Shown: positions 50,817 through 59,237 of the stretch, in pieces
Layout of the letters: every line of letters starts with the position of its first letter
Numbering within the stretch: the stretch's first letter is position 1
DNA from: Crenobacter oryzisoli
GTDB taxonomy: Bacteria; Pseudomonadota; Gammaproteobacteria; Burkholderiales; Chromobacteriaceae
DNA length: 64,000 nucleotides
Direction of reading: 5' to 3'
NCBI RefSeq assembly: GCF_030385785.1
Contig: NZ_JAUEDK010000008.1
Span: forward strand, 62,001-126,000
Program-made: the position numbers and the translations under genes
Notes under the pieces: generated by a model
The model's database searches: none
What the model saw: the letters and a program-made list of their open reading frames with translations, nothing else
Told to the model about the DNA's origin: nothing

Positions 50817-52895
50817 ATGGACACTATTCTTCTGCAACTGAAACGCTTCAACGTCACCAGCCTGGCCGGCCCAGTCCTGATCATCCTCATCCTGATGATG
50901 ATGGTACTGCCGCTGCCGCCGATCATGCTCGACATGTTCTTCACCTTCAACATCGCGATGTCGATCATCGTGCTGTTGGTAGGCATCGGCGTGCGTCGTC
51001 CTCTCGAGTTCTCGGCCTTCCCGGCGGTGCTCCTGGTCACCACTCTGCTGCGCCTGTCGCTGAACGTGGCGAGCTCGCGGGTAATCCTGCTGGAGGGCCA
51101 CAGCGGCCCGGACGCGGCCGGCCACGTGATCGAGGCGTTCGCCACCTTCCTGGTCGGCGGCAATATCGCCATCGGCGTGGTAGTGTTCGTGATCCTCACC
51201 ATCATCAACTTCGTGGTGATCACCAAGGGTGCCGGCCGGATCGCCGAAGTGTCCGCCCGCTTCACCCTCGATGCGATGCCCGGCAAGCAGATGGCGATCG
51301 ACGCCGACCTGAACGCCGGCCTGATCGGCGAGGACGAGGCGCGCAAGCGCCGCGCCACCATCACCGAAGAAGCCAACTTCTTCGGTGCGATGGACGGTGC
51401 GTCCAAGTTCGTCCGTGGCGACGCGATGGCCGGCATCCTGATCATCCTGATCAACATCGTCGGTGGTCTGATCGTCGGCGTGGTCCAGCACGACCTGGGA
51501 GTGGCCGACGCGGCACATGCCTACACCCTGCTCACCATCGGTGACGGCCTGGTTGCGCAGATCCCGGCACTGATCATCTCCACCGCCGCCGGCATCGTGG
51601 TGTCGCGCGTCGGCACCGAGAAGGACATGTCCGAGCAGCTGGTCGGCCAGCTGTTCATGAACTCGCAGGTGCTTTATATCACCGCCGGCGTGCTCGGCCT
51701 GATCGGCCTGATCCCGAGCATGCCGCACGTCGCCTTCCTGACCATCTCGACGCTGCTGGTGGTACTCGGCTACTGGCATTCCAAGCGCAGCCAGCGCCTG
51801 GCCTTTGCCGAGCAGACCACCGTCAAGCCGGCATCGATCGAGACGCCAGCCACCGAGGTCAGCTGGAACGACGTGCAGGGGGTTGATGCACTCGGCCTGG
51901 AGGTTGGTTACCGGATGATTCCGCTGGTCGACCGCAACCAGGACGGCGAACTGCTGCGCCGCATCCGCGGCATCCGCAAGAAGATTGCTCAGGAACTCGG
52001 CTTCCTGGTGCCGCCGGTGCATATCCGCGACAACCTGGAAATCAAGCCGAACGCCTACCGCATCCTGCTCAAGGGTGTGGAGATCGGCACCGGCGAGGCC
52101 TTCATCGGCCAGTACCTCGCGATCAACCCAGGCCGCGTCAACGGCGACATCCAAGGCACACCGACCACCGACCCAGCGTTCGGCCTGCCGGCGGTATGGA
52201 TCGACGCCAGCCGCCGTGACGAAGCACAGATGCTTGGCTACACCGTGGTCGACGCATCGACCGTGGTCGCCACCCACCTTTCCAACCTGTTGCAGCAGCA
52301 CGCGTCGGAACTCCTGGGCCGCGAAGAGGTGCAGCAGCTGATCGAGCACCAGGCCAAGGAATCGCCGAAGCTGATGGAAGACCTGGTGCCGAAGGTAGTG
52401 CCGGTTGGCGTGCTGCAGAAGGTGCTGCAGCGTCTGTTGGCCGACGGTATCCACATCCGGGACGTGCGCAGCATCATCGAGACGCTGGCCGATCATATCG
52501 CCGTCACCCAGGACGCCGACGAGTTGACCAGTGCGGTGCGCACCGCGCTGTCGCGCGCCATCGTTCAGCAGCTGTTCCCGGGTGAAACCGAACTGGCGCT
52601 GATCACGCTGGAACCGACGCTGGAAAACGTCTTGACGCAGGCGGTGCAATCGCGCGGCGGCGGGCTGGAACCGGGCCTGGCCGAAAACCTGCTCGCCAGC
52701 GCAGCACAGCAGGCTGAACAGGTCGAACAGCAGGGCTACAACCCGGTGCTCCTGACGCCGCCGCTGCTGCGGCCGCTGCTGGCGCGCTTCCTGCGCAGGC
52801 CGTTGCCGCATCTGAGGGTCATTTCGCACAACGAAATTCCCGACAACAAGACCATCCGCATCATTGGTGTTGTTGGTGGAAGCAAGGAAGCGTAA
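50817..52895 (+). CDS. flhA: Flagellar export apparatus protein FlhA
   Basis: A 692-residue export-gate protein. Eight N-terminal helices occupy about residues 15-330, with the FHIPEP-region signature ARFTLDAMPGKQMAIDADLN near 148-167. The cytoplasmic domain (about 350-692) docks chaperone-substrate pairs. It begins 6 bases after flhB. The length is standard and all regions seem intact. Confidence 0.97.
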   Translation: MDTILLQLKRFNVTSLAGPVLIILILMMMVLPLPPIMLDMFFTFNIAMSIIVLLVGIGVRRPLEFSAFPAVLLVTTLLRLSLNVASSRVILLEGHSGPDAAGHVIEAFATFLVGGNIAIGVVVFVILTIINFVVITKGAGRIAEVSARFTLDAMPGKQMAIDADLNAGLIGEDEARKRRATITEEANFFGAMDGASKFVRGDAMAGILIILINIVGGLIVGVVQHDLGVADAAHAYTLLTIGDGLVAQIPALIISTAAGIVVSRVGTEKDMSEQLVGQLFMNSQVLYITAGVLGLIGLIPSMPHVAFLTISTLLVVLGYWHSKRSQRLAFAEQTTVKPASIETPATEVSWNDVQGVDALGLEVGYRMIPLVDRNQDGELLRRIRGIRKKIAQELGFLVPPVHIRDNLEIKPNAYRILLKGVEIGTGEAFIGQYLAINPGRVNGDIQGTPTTDPAFGLPAVWIDASRRDEAQMLGYTVVDASTVVATHLSNLLQQHASELLGREEVQQLIEHQAKESPKLMEDLVPKVVPVGVLQKVLQRLLADGIHIRDVRSIIETLADHIAVTQDADELTSAVRTALSRAIVQQLFPGETELALITLEPTLENVLTQAVQSRGGGLEPGLAENLLASAAQQAEQVEQQGYNPVLLTPPLLRPLLARFLRRPLPHLRVISHNEIPDNKTIRIIGVVGGSKEA

Positions 52896-52898
52896 AGC

Positions 52899-54410
52899 AT
52901 GGTGGTAAAGAAATTCTTTGGTAACAGCACCCGCGAGGCGCTGCGTTTGGTTCGCGACGAGCTAGGTGAAGACGCGCTGATTCTTTCCAATCGGCCAGGC
53001 AAAGACGGCGGTGTCGAGATCATGGCGATCGCTGACGTCGAGCTGTCGGCAGTGGCCAAGGCCGTACCGAACCCAGTTACCAGCCCGCGTCCACAGTCGG
53101 CCACCCACAGCCCGGTGCAGCGCGCAATCGCCCGCACCTACGCCCTGCCGGTTGAGCCGCTCGAGCACAGCGAGCACAGTTGGAACAACCGGCGCCATGA
53201 CGAGACGGCCAGCGCTGTCACCATGCACAGCTTCGCCCAGCTATCCACCGATGCTGCAACCAAACCACAGCCCCTCGTCGAGCCATCGCCGAGCGAGGGC
53301 CTCATGGCCGAGCTGCCGGACGAAGCACCACAGGTCGACGCCAGCTCGGCTCCGATGCTGAAATCGCCACTGACCGAGGTCGACCATACTTGGCTCGACG
53401 ATGGTCCTCCGATCCCGACTAGCCCGCCGCTGCATCCTGACCTGTCCCAAGTCACCGCCACCGTCAGCAGCGAGATCCGCAGCGTCGGCGACGAGGTCCG
53501 CCAGCTACGCAGTCTGCTGCAAAGTCAGCTGGCCGGCTTCGCTTGGTCTGATATGCGAGAACAAGCACCGGAGCGGCTGGAACTGTACCGCCGCCTGCTG
53601 TCGTGCGGCTTCTCCGCCGCGCTGATCCGTCAGTTGATCGACAAGCTACCCGAGGCCTACAAGAGCGAGACCGCGCTACAGTGGGCGCGCTCGACGCTGG
53701 CGCACAATCTGCGCTGCGGCGACATCGAGGCCGATCTGTTCGAGGCCGGCGGCGTGTTCGCGCTGGTCGGCCCGACCGGGGTGGGCAAAACCACCACCGT
53801 CGCCAAACTGGCCGCCCGTGCCACCCTGAAATACGGTGCACAGAACGTTGCGCTGATCACCTCCGACAGCTACCGGATCGGTGCCCAGGACCAGCTGCGC
53901 ATCTACGGCAAGATCCTTGGTGTGCCGGTACACGCGGTGCAGAGCGGCCAGGACCTGAGCCTCGCGCTGGCTGATCTGTCCGAGCGCCATGTGGTGCTGA
54001 TCGATACCATGGGTATGAGCCAGCGTGACAGCCGTGTCATCGAGCAGACCGATCTGCTATCCGCGGCGACGAACCGGCCGGTCAACCGCATCCTGCTCTT
54101 GGCAGCCAACTCAGACGGTCACACCCTCGACGACGTGGTCAACCATTACCGCGGCAATGGCCTGTTCGGCTGCATCCTGTCCAAGCTCGACGAGGCGGTG
54201 CCGCTCGGCTCCTGCCTCGACGTGGTGATCCGTCACCGCCTGCAACTGTTGGCGCTGGCCAACGGCCAGCGGGTCCCGGAAGACTTGCATGCGGCTCAGC
54301 CGGCCCCGTTGATCGAGCGCGCTTTTGCGCCACGCCAGGCGCCGTCGCCGTTCGAACTGTTCACAGACGAGCTGCCGATGATGCACGCCGCACAGGCCGG
54401 GTTGCTCTGA
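52899..54410 (+). CDS. flhF: Flagellar biosynthesis GTPase FlhF
   Basis: A 503-residue SRP-type GTPase that sets the place and number of polar flagella. After the N-terminal B-domain and a variable proline-rich linker (about 60-190), the NG domain follows with the P-loop GPTGVGKTTTVAKLAA (near 290), DTMGMSQRD (G3) and LSKLDEAVPLG (G4). It starts 3 bases after flhA and overlaps flhG by one base at the stop. With FlhG it suggests polar flagellation. Confidence 0.96.
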   Translation: MVVKKFFGNSTREALRLVRDELGEDALILSNRPGKDGGVEIMAIADVELSAVAKAVPNPVTSPRPQSATHSPVQRAIARTYALPVEPLEHSEHSWNNRRHDETASAVTMHSFAQLSTDAATKPQPLVEPSPSEGLMAELPDEAPQVDASSAPMLKSPLTEVDHTWLDDGPPIPTSPPLHPDLSQVTATVSSEIRSVGDEVRQLRSLLQSQLAGFAWSDMREQAPERLELYRRLLSCGFSAALIRQLIDKLPEAYKSETALQWARSTLAHNLRCGDIEADLFEAGGVFALVGPTGVGKTTTVAKLAARATLKYGAQNVALITSDSYRIGAQDQLRIYGKILGVPVHAVQSGQDLSLALADLSERHVVLIDTMGMSQRDSRVIEQTDLLSAATNRPVNRILLLAANSDGHTLDDVVNHYRGNGLFGCILSKLDEAVPLGSCLDVVIRHRLQLLALANGQRVPEDLHAAQPAPLIERAFAPRQAPSPFELFTDELPMMHAAQAGLL

Positions 54411-55270
54411 TGTTCGACCAGGCCGAAAGCCTGCGCCGGCTCACCCGCCGCGCCAGCCGTCCCGCTAGTTTCGCCATCGTTGGTGCCGACGGCAGCGGTT
54501 GCAGTACGCTGACCGCCGAGCTGGCGATCTCACTGACCCGCAACGGGCAGCGTCCGCTGCTGCTCGACGCTCAGCCCGGCCAAGTGCTGAGCCGCCGGCT
54601 GGGCCTGCCCCCCGCCGCCACGCTGTCGGGCCCGACGCGGCGGCCGAGGGCACTGAGCGAATTGATGAGCCAGTCCCCGCACGGCATCACGCTACTCAAT
54701 CTGTACGCATCGGCTGCTGAACGCGCCGAGCTCAGTGAGCTTGCCTGGCACCGGCTACAGGGAGAATTCCAGCCGCTAGAGCGTGATGCCGACGTGGTGC
54801 TGATCAATGCCCCGTCCCCGGCCGACGATCCGATTCCAGCCGGGATTGCCGACAATCTGATCCTGGTGCTCGGCCCGGACACCGAATCGCTGACCCAAGC
54901 CTACGCTGAGCTGAAACGGCTGCACGGCTTTGCCGGCCGGCTGTCGGCCAACGTGCTGATCAACCGTTGCGATCATCTCGACGAGGCGCGACTCCTGTTC
55001 AACCGGTTAGCCGAAGTGGCCGGCAGTTATCTGCAATTGCCACTGAGGATGGTCGGCTTCGTGCCCTACGACATCAGCGTACCGCGCAGCCAGACGTTGC
55101 GCCGGCCGCTGGCCGATGCCTTCCCGCATAGTGAAGCGGCAGAAGCGTACGGCCAGCTCGCTGCACAGCTGCCACACTGGCACACCCCGCCCCCCGGCGG
55201 TGCCGATACCGGCTATCTGGAACTTCTGGCCAGCGCCTCGCGCGACTGCACCCTCGCCATCGGATTCTGA
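54410..55270 (+). CDS. flhG: FlhG/FleN-like flagellar number regulator with degenerate P-loop
   Basis: A 286-residue MinD/ParA-fold protein at the usual flhG place, overlapping the flhF stop by one base. The N-terminus has a DQAESLRRL segment as in FlhG, the helix that activates FlhF. The deviant Walker A, normally GKGGVGKT, is GADGSGCST (residues 25-33), so both the signature and the P-loop lysines are lost. The Walker B-like stretch DADVVLINAPSPADD is also weakened. ATP binding is thus doubtful. FlhF stimulation may persist without it. Identification rests on position and N-terminal pattern. Confidence 0.82.
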   Translation: MFDQAESLRRLTRRASRPASFAIVGADGSGCSTLTAELAISLTRNGQRPLLLDAQPGQVLSRRLGLPPAATLSGPTRRPRALSELMSQSPHGITLLNLYASAAERAELSELAWHRLQGEFQPLERDADVVLINAPSPADDPIPAGIADNLILVLGPDTESLTQAYAELKRLHGFAGRLSANVLINRCDHLDEARLLFNRLAEVAGSYLQLPLRMVGFVPYDISVPRSQTLRRPLADAFPHSEAAEAYGQLAAQLPHWHTPPPGGADTGYLELLASASRDCTLAIGF

Positions 55271-55272
55271 CC

Positions 55273-56013
55273 ATGTCTGCACTTCTGAAACGCCACGGCT
55301 ACCAGATCGAACAGCGCTGTGACATCGACGTCACGCTGCACGCGCCGATGGTGCGCAAAATAGCCGGCCTGATGGCCGCACGCCTGCCGTCATCGGTCGA
55401 CATCAACGACTTGGTGCAGGTCGGCATCATCGGCCTGATCGAGGCCGCAAAGCAGTACGACCCGGCACAAGGCGTGCAATTCGAGACCTTCGCCAGCCAG
55501 CGGGTACGTGGCGCGATGCTCGACGAGTTGCGTCGCGAAGACTGGCTGCCACGCCAAGCGCGCCGCCAGGCCCGCCAGATCGAAGAGGCCATCTCCAAGC
55601 TCGAACAGCAGCTCGGCCGTGCCCCGCGCGAAACCGAGATCGCCGAGCAGCTAGGCGTGCCGCTTGACGAGTACCAGACCATGCTCGGTGACTGCAAGGG
55701 ACTGTCACTGCTGCACTTCGAGGACTTCTCAGACGATGAGGGCGAAGGACTGTCCGACGCGCTCGCCAACATCGTCGACACCCGCAGCCCCGACCCGCTT
55801 GCCACCCTGTCCGATGCCGGTTTCCGCGGCTCGCTGATTGAGGCAATCGGGGCGCTACCGGAGCGTGACCAGTTGGTGATGAGCCTGTACTACGAACAGG
55901 AAATGAACCTCAAGGAAATCGGCGCCGTGCTCGGCGTGTCCGAGTCGCGCGTCAGCCAGCTGCACAGCCAGGCCGTCGTGCGCCTACGCGGCCGCCTTCG
56001 TGAATGGATCTGA
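55273..56013 (+). CDS. fliA: Flagellar sigma factor FliA (sigma-28)
   Basis: A 246-residue sigma factor for late flagellar genes. Region 2 is VDINDLVQVGIIGLIEAAKQYD (near 41) with FETFASQRVRGAMLDELRRE and DWLPR; region 4 near 200-240 is DQLVMSLYYEQEMNLKEIGA, then VLGVSESRVSQLHSQAV. The length is standard. It starts 2 bases after flhG, so it belongs to the same transcript. Confidence 0.97.
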   Translation: MSALLKRHGYQIEQRCDIDVTLHAPMVRKIAGLMAARLPSSVDINDLVQVGIIGLIEAAKQYDPAQGVQFETFASQRVRGAMLDELRREDWLPRQARRQARQIEEAISKLEQQLGRAPRETEIAEQLGVPLDEYQTMLGDCKGLSLLHFEDFSDDEGEGLSDALANIVDTRSPDPLATLSDAGFRGSLIEAIGALPERDQLVMSLYYEQEMNLKEIGAVLGVSESRVSQLHSQAVVRLRGRLREWI

Positions 56014-56053
56014 CCCCCCGCCTCCACCCTAGCCCGCAGGAACCCCAGCCACC

Positions 56054-56803
56054 GTGGATAAAATCAGCTTCATAGCCATCATCGGCGGTCTGACCGCCAT
56101 CATCGCCGGCCAGGCGCTCGAGGGCGGGCACATCGGCTCGCTGTTGCAGCTGACCGCCTTCCTGATCGTGGTCGGCGGCACGGCCAGCGCGGTCATGTTG
56201 CAGTCGACGCCGAAACAGTTCATCGCCGGGATCAAGATGCTGCGCTGGGTGTTCGCGCCGCCGCAGTTTGACCACAATCGCCTGATCCACGACGTGATCA
56301 GCTGGAGCCAGACCGCCCGCAAGGGCGGCCTATTGGCGCTGGAGGGCACCGTCGCCGGCCAGAAAGATCCGTTCACCCAGAAGGCGCTGCAGATGCTGGT
56401 CGACGGCACCGCACCCGAGGCGCTGCGCTCCACGATGGAGGTGGAAATCACCATGTTCGAGCGTGCCCGCAAGCAGGCGGCGCGCATCTGGGACTCGGCC
56501 GGTGGCTACTCGCCCACGATGGGTATCCTGGGCGCCGTGCTCGGCCTGATCCACGTGATGGAAAACCTCACCGAGCCGGCCAAGCTCGGCTCTGGCATTG
56601 CGGTGGCGTTCGTCGCCACCGTTTACGGTGTGGGCCTCGCCAACCTGTTCTTCCTGCCGGTGGGACTGAAGCTGCGCCACTTGATCGACGCCGAGATCGC
56701 CTGCAAGGAACTGGTCCTCGAGGGCCTGATCGGTATTGCCAACGGCGAGAACCCGCGCCTGATCGAAAGCAAGCTCAAGGGCTTCCTCGCGCTGCACGAC
56801 TGA
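56054..56803 (+). CDS. Flagellar motor stator protein MotA/MotC-like
   Basis: A 249-residue MotA/PomA-type stator subunit starting at GTG (56054). Four membrane helices (about 5-22, 33-50, 155-175, 185-207) flank a cytoplasmic loop with the conserved charged segment (MEVEITMFERARKQ). The late helices hold GYSPTMGILGAVLGLIHVME and TVYGVGLANLFFLPVGLKL. It follows fliA by 40 bases. A stator needs a MotB/PomB partner, but none follows; instead a strong terminator lies 17 bases downstream. The partner must be encoded elsewhere. Confidence 0.9.
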   Translation: MDKISFIAIIGGLTAIIAGQALEGGHIGSLLQLTAFLIVVGGTASAVMLQSTPKQFIAGIKMLRWVFAPPQFDHNRLIHDVISWSQTARKGGLLALEGTVAGQKDPFTQKALQMLVDGTAPEALRSTMEVEITMFERARKQAARIWDSAGGYSPTMGILGAVLGLIHVMENLTEPAKLGSGIAVAFVATVYGVGLANLFFLPVGLKLRHLIDAEIACKELVLEGLIGIANGENPRLIESKLKGFLALHD

Positions 56804-56820
56804 GCTCGGACGCCTGCCCG

Positions 56821-56864
56821 AAACAATTTGGCCGAACCCTAAACGGGGTTCGGCCAAATTGTTT
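56821..56864. terminator. Bidirectional terminator with TTGGCCGAA stem (end of flagellar operon)
   Basis: AAACAATTTGGCCGAACCC (56821-56839) pairs perfectly over 19 bp with GGGTTCGGCCAAATTGTTT (56846-56864). It lies between convergent genes and overlaps the stop codon of the minus-strand DnaQ-type gene by two bases. Confidence 0.88.
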
Positions 56865-58281
56865 ACCAAGCGCCCATGGTGGCTGGCTGCGCCGTCTCCA
56901 GCAGCCGCACGCTGGTGTGCTCGAACGGCTTCTTCAGATAGGCGCTGATCAGCTTGTAAGTCTCAAGGTCGAAGCTCGGCGTACCGTCGAGCGCCTCCCC
57001 TTCCTCCCCGCGGCTGCCCAGATAGCACCACCGGTCGAACACATGCTCGACCGATTCCCCGGTCACCGGGTCGCTCTCCACCACCGCCACCGCGTTTGGA
57101 AATGGCCAGTTCTTCACTTTCAAGCGTGCCAACGCCGCCATCAGCCTGGCGTTGTGCGACTCGACCGGCTCGATGCCGACGCAGGCGCCGCGACAGTGTC
57201 CAGCCTGCCTTGCGCAGCAAGGGCTACCCTTCTTCGAGGTGATCGGCTCGATACCGAGCACTGCAGGACACAGCTCATGCGCCCGCACGAGATCCGTGAG
57301 CACCTTCTTCGCCTCACGAGGGTTGCGGTATAGGCCGTATAGCGTTTCGACCCTGGAAAAGTCGACATCGCGGGCCGCCACGGTACGAGCCCGCACAAAA
57401 CCGTCCGCATCGCTCGCCAACTGCAGCGAGCACAACTCCTGGCTCGGCCGCCCCTTCAGATTATGCGACGGCTGCAATTCTCGGATCAGCTGCAGCGCCA
57501 TCAGCTGCGCGCCGAACTCGCCGACCGTCTCCTGCCAGTCGATGCGCCTCACCGCCTCGGCCAGCGCCCGATCTGCCGGCTCCCCGGCGAAATGCTTCAG
57601 CACCGCGCTGCGCAGATTCACCGTTTTGCCGACATAGAGCGGCTGATCGGCCTCGCCGAAGAACAGATACACGCCAGGCACGTCGGGCAGCTGGTCGACC
57701 ACGTCAGCGTCGATGCCCTCCGGCACCGTCGGCTTGGCCATCAGGTATTCGGCCGCCGCCCGCACCGGAGCCTCGCCCAATTCGCGGCTGGCCGACTGCA
57801 GGAAATGGTAGACCGCCTCGGCATCGGCCAGCGCGCGATGGCGTTCGGCCAACTCGATGCCGTGCCGCTCGATCAGGCTGTCGAGGTTGTGCTTGAAATG
57901 CTGCGGATAGAGACGACGCGACAGCCTCACCGAGCACAGCACCTCGGTCTGGAAACGCAGGCCAACGCGGCGGAATTCGTTCTTCAGGAAGCCATAATCG
58001 AAGCGGGCATTATGTGCGATGAACAGCCGCCCCTCCAGCATCCTCAGGAGCCGTTCGGCCAGCGCCTCGAACGGCGGCGCGTTGGCCACCATCTCATCGC
58101 TGATGCCTGTCATGTTGACGATGAACGGCGGAATCGGCTGACCTGGATTGACCAGCGTGGAAAAACGCTCGATCCGCTCGCCGTCGATCAGGATCACGCC
58201 GATCTCGGTGATGCGATCTTTGGTGATGTGACCACCGGTGGTTTCCAAATCGACAATCGCGCAAGCTTGCTCAAACAGCAT
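56863..58281 (-). CDS. DnaQ-type 3'-5' exonuclease fused to a GIY-YIG (UvrC/Cho-like) domain
   Basis: A 472-residue two-domain protein. Residues 1-170 are a DEDDh exonuclease: VDLETTGG (Exo I), HNARFDYGFL (Exo II) and HRALADAEAVYHFL (Exo III with His). Residues about 195-290 are a GIY-YIG nuclease (PGVYLFFGEADQPLYVGKT, then NLRSAVLKHF) as in the UvrC N-terminus and Cho, followed by a region with Cys motifs (CCARQAGHCRGAC). The pairing is known in proteobacterial proteins of unclear repair function. It stands alone on the minus strand, with its promoter towards the tRNA cluster. Confidence 0.92.
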   Translation of the reverse strand: MLFEQACAIVDLETTGGHITKDRITEIGVILIDGERIERFSTLVNPGQPIPPFIVNMTGISDEMVANAPPFEALAERLLRMLEGRLFIAHNARFDYGFLKNEFRRVGLRFQTEVLCSVRLSRRLYPQHFKHNLDSLIERHGIELAERHRALADAEAVYHFLQSASRELGEAPVRAAAEYLMAKPTVPEGIDADVVDQLPDVPGVYLFFGEADQPLYVGKTVNLRSAVLKHFAGEPADRALAEAVRRIDWQETVGEFGAQLMALQLIRELQPSHNLKGRPSQELCSLQLASDADGFVRARTVAARDVDFSRVETLYGLYRNPREAKKVLTDLVRAHELCPAVLGIEPITSKKGSPCCARQAGHCRGACVGIEPVESHNARLMAALARLKVKNWPFPNAVAVVESDPVTGESVEHVFDRWCYLGSRGEEGEALDGTPSFDLETYKLISAYLKKPFEHTSVRLLETAQPATMGAW

Positions 58282-58417
58282 GGAATTTCACTATGCGATG
58301 ACTCCCGGCCAAGCCGGCAGCCTGATGGAAGAAGGCAACAGGACAATGTCACTGTGACGCATTAAGGCATTGCATACTTCTATTTTATCGACCTGCAAAT
58401 AAAAAGCCCACCAACGC

Positions 58418-58446
58418 TTGACAGCCGAAACTTGGCCCTTTATAGT
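58418..58446 (+). promoter_or_regulatory. Strong sigma-70 promoter of the tRNA cluster
   Basis: TTGACA (58418-58423), 17 bases, then TATAGT (58441-58446), with a GC-rich discriminator (TCGGCC). The first tRNA begins 34 bases further. Confidence 0.8.
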
Positions 58447-58480
58447 TCGGCCTCTCTTGCAGAACAACGCGAGAAACAGC

Positions 58481-58557
58481 GCACCCGTAGCTCAGTTGGA
58501 TAGAGTATCTGGCTACGAACCAGAGGGTCGGGCGTTCGAATCGCTCCGGGTGCGCCA
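58481..58557 (+). tRNA. tRNA-Arg (anticodon ACG), copy 1
   Basis: The acceptor arms GCACCCG and CGGGTGC pair over 7 bp, GTTCGAATC forms the T loop, and the anticodon ACG is at 58515-58517. An encoded CCA closes the 3' end. First of four tRNA genes in one transcript. Confidence 0.96.
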
Positions 58558-58563
58558 CGGTAT

Positions 58564-58638
58564 GTCCCTATAGTTTAGCGGTTAGAACACCGCCCTTTCA
58601 CGGCGGTAGCCGGGGTTCGATTCCCCGTGGGGACGCCA
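58564..58638 (+). tRNA. tRNA-Glu (anticodon TTC), copy 1
   Basis: The acceptor GTCCCTA pairs with TGGGGAC; the anticodon stem CCGCC/GGCGG encloses CTTTCAC with TTC at 58597-58599. CCA is encoded. It lies 6 bases after tRNA-Arg copy 1. Confidence 0.96.
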
Positions 58639-58658
58639 CCGACAATAGCAGTACCAGT

Positions 58659-58735
58659 GCACCCGTAGCTCAGTTGGATAGAGTATCTGGCTACGAACCA
58701 GAGGGTCGGGCGTTCGAATCGCTCCGGGTGCGCCA
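58659..58735 (+). tRNA. tRNA-Arg (anticodon ACG), copy 2
   Basis: Identical in sequence to the copy at 58481-58557, with anticodon at 58693-58695. It starts 178 bases after copy 1, marking a tandem duplication of the Arg-Glu unit. Confidence 0.96.
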
Positions 58736-58741
58736 CAATCA

Positions 58742-58816
58742 GTCCCTATAGTTTAGCGGTTAGAACACCGCCCTTTCACGGCGGTAGCCGGGGTTCGATT
58801 CCCCGTGGGGACGCCA
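58742..58816 (+). tRNA. tRNA-Glu (anticodon TTC), copy 2
   Basis: Identical to the copy at 58564-58638, with anticodon at 58775-58777. It is the last tRNA of the cluster and is followed by a terminator. Confidence 0.96.
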
Positions 58817-58827
58817 GATTCATGCAG

Positions 58828-58858
58828 CAGGCTTCTGTCTAAGACAGAAGCCTGTTTG
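58828..58858 (+). terminator. Intrinsic terminator of the tRNA cluster
   Basis: CAGGCTTCTGTC (58828-58839) and GACAGAAGCCTG (58843-58854) form a perfect 12-bp stem with a TAA loop, followed by TTTGCTTTT. Confidence 0.9.
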
Positions 58859-59237
58859 CTTTTCCCCCTTCCTCTGTTTTGCTTGGCTCGTCCGGCCTCG
58901 ACGCGTCCCAGCCCCCCCAAACAGTCTCACCGCACGGCGCCGACAGTTCGTTACCCCCATAGCCCCCGAAGACAGCCAGTAACCGTCCAAACCTGTGTAC
59001 AGTTCCGTGCGCTCTTTGCAGCTTCCAAGCCGGCGCCCCACCCACTAGTGGCGGCACTAGTCGATCATGCCGTTACGGTCTCGTCACCATACCAGACAGC
59101 AATCCATCGCCTGTCCGGACCAAGAAAGACCTGCCCGCTCCTCCATAGTTGCCCCGCTTCCGACTACCGACATCGGGCAGAGCCCATCCGCCGGGCAAGA
59201 ATCGGTATGATAAGCACTTAACCATCAGGAGTTCTCG
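58859..59237. other. Intergenic gap without a recognised gene
   Basis: About 380 bases with no coding or RNA feature I can support. The promoter of the next plus-strand cluster should lie near its end; an AGGAG box is present at 59228-59232. Confidence 0.4.
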
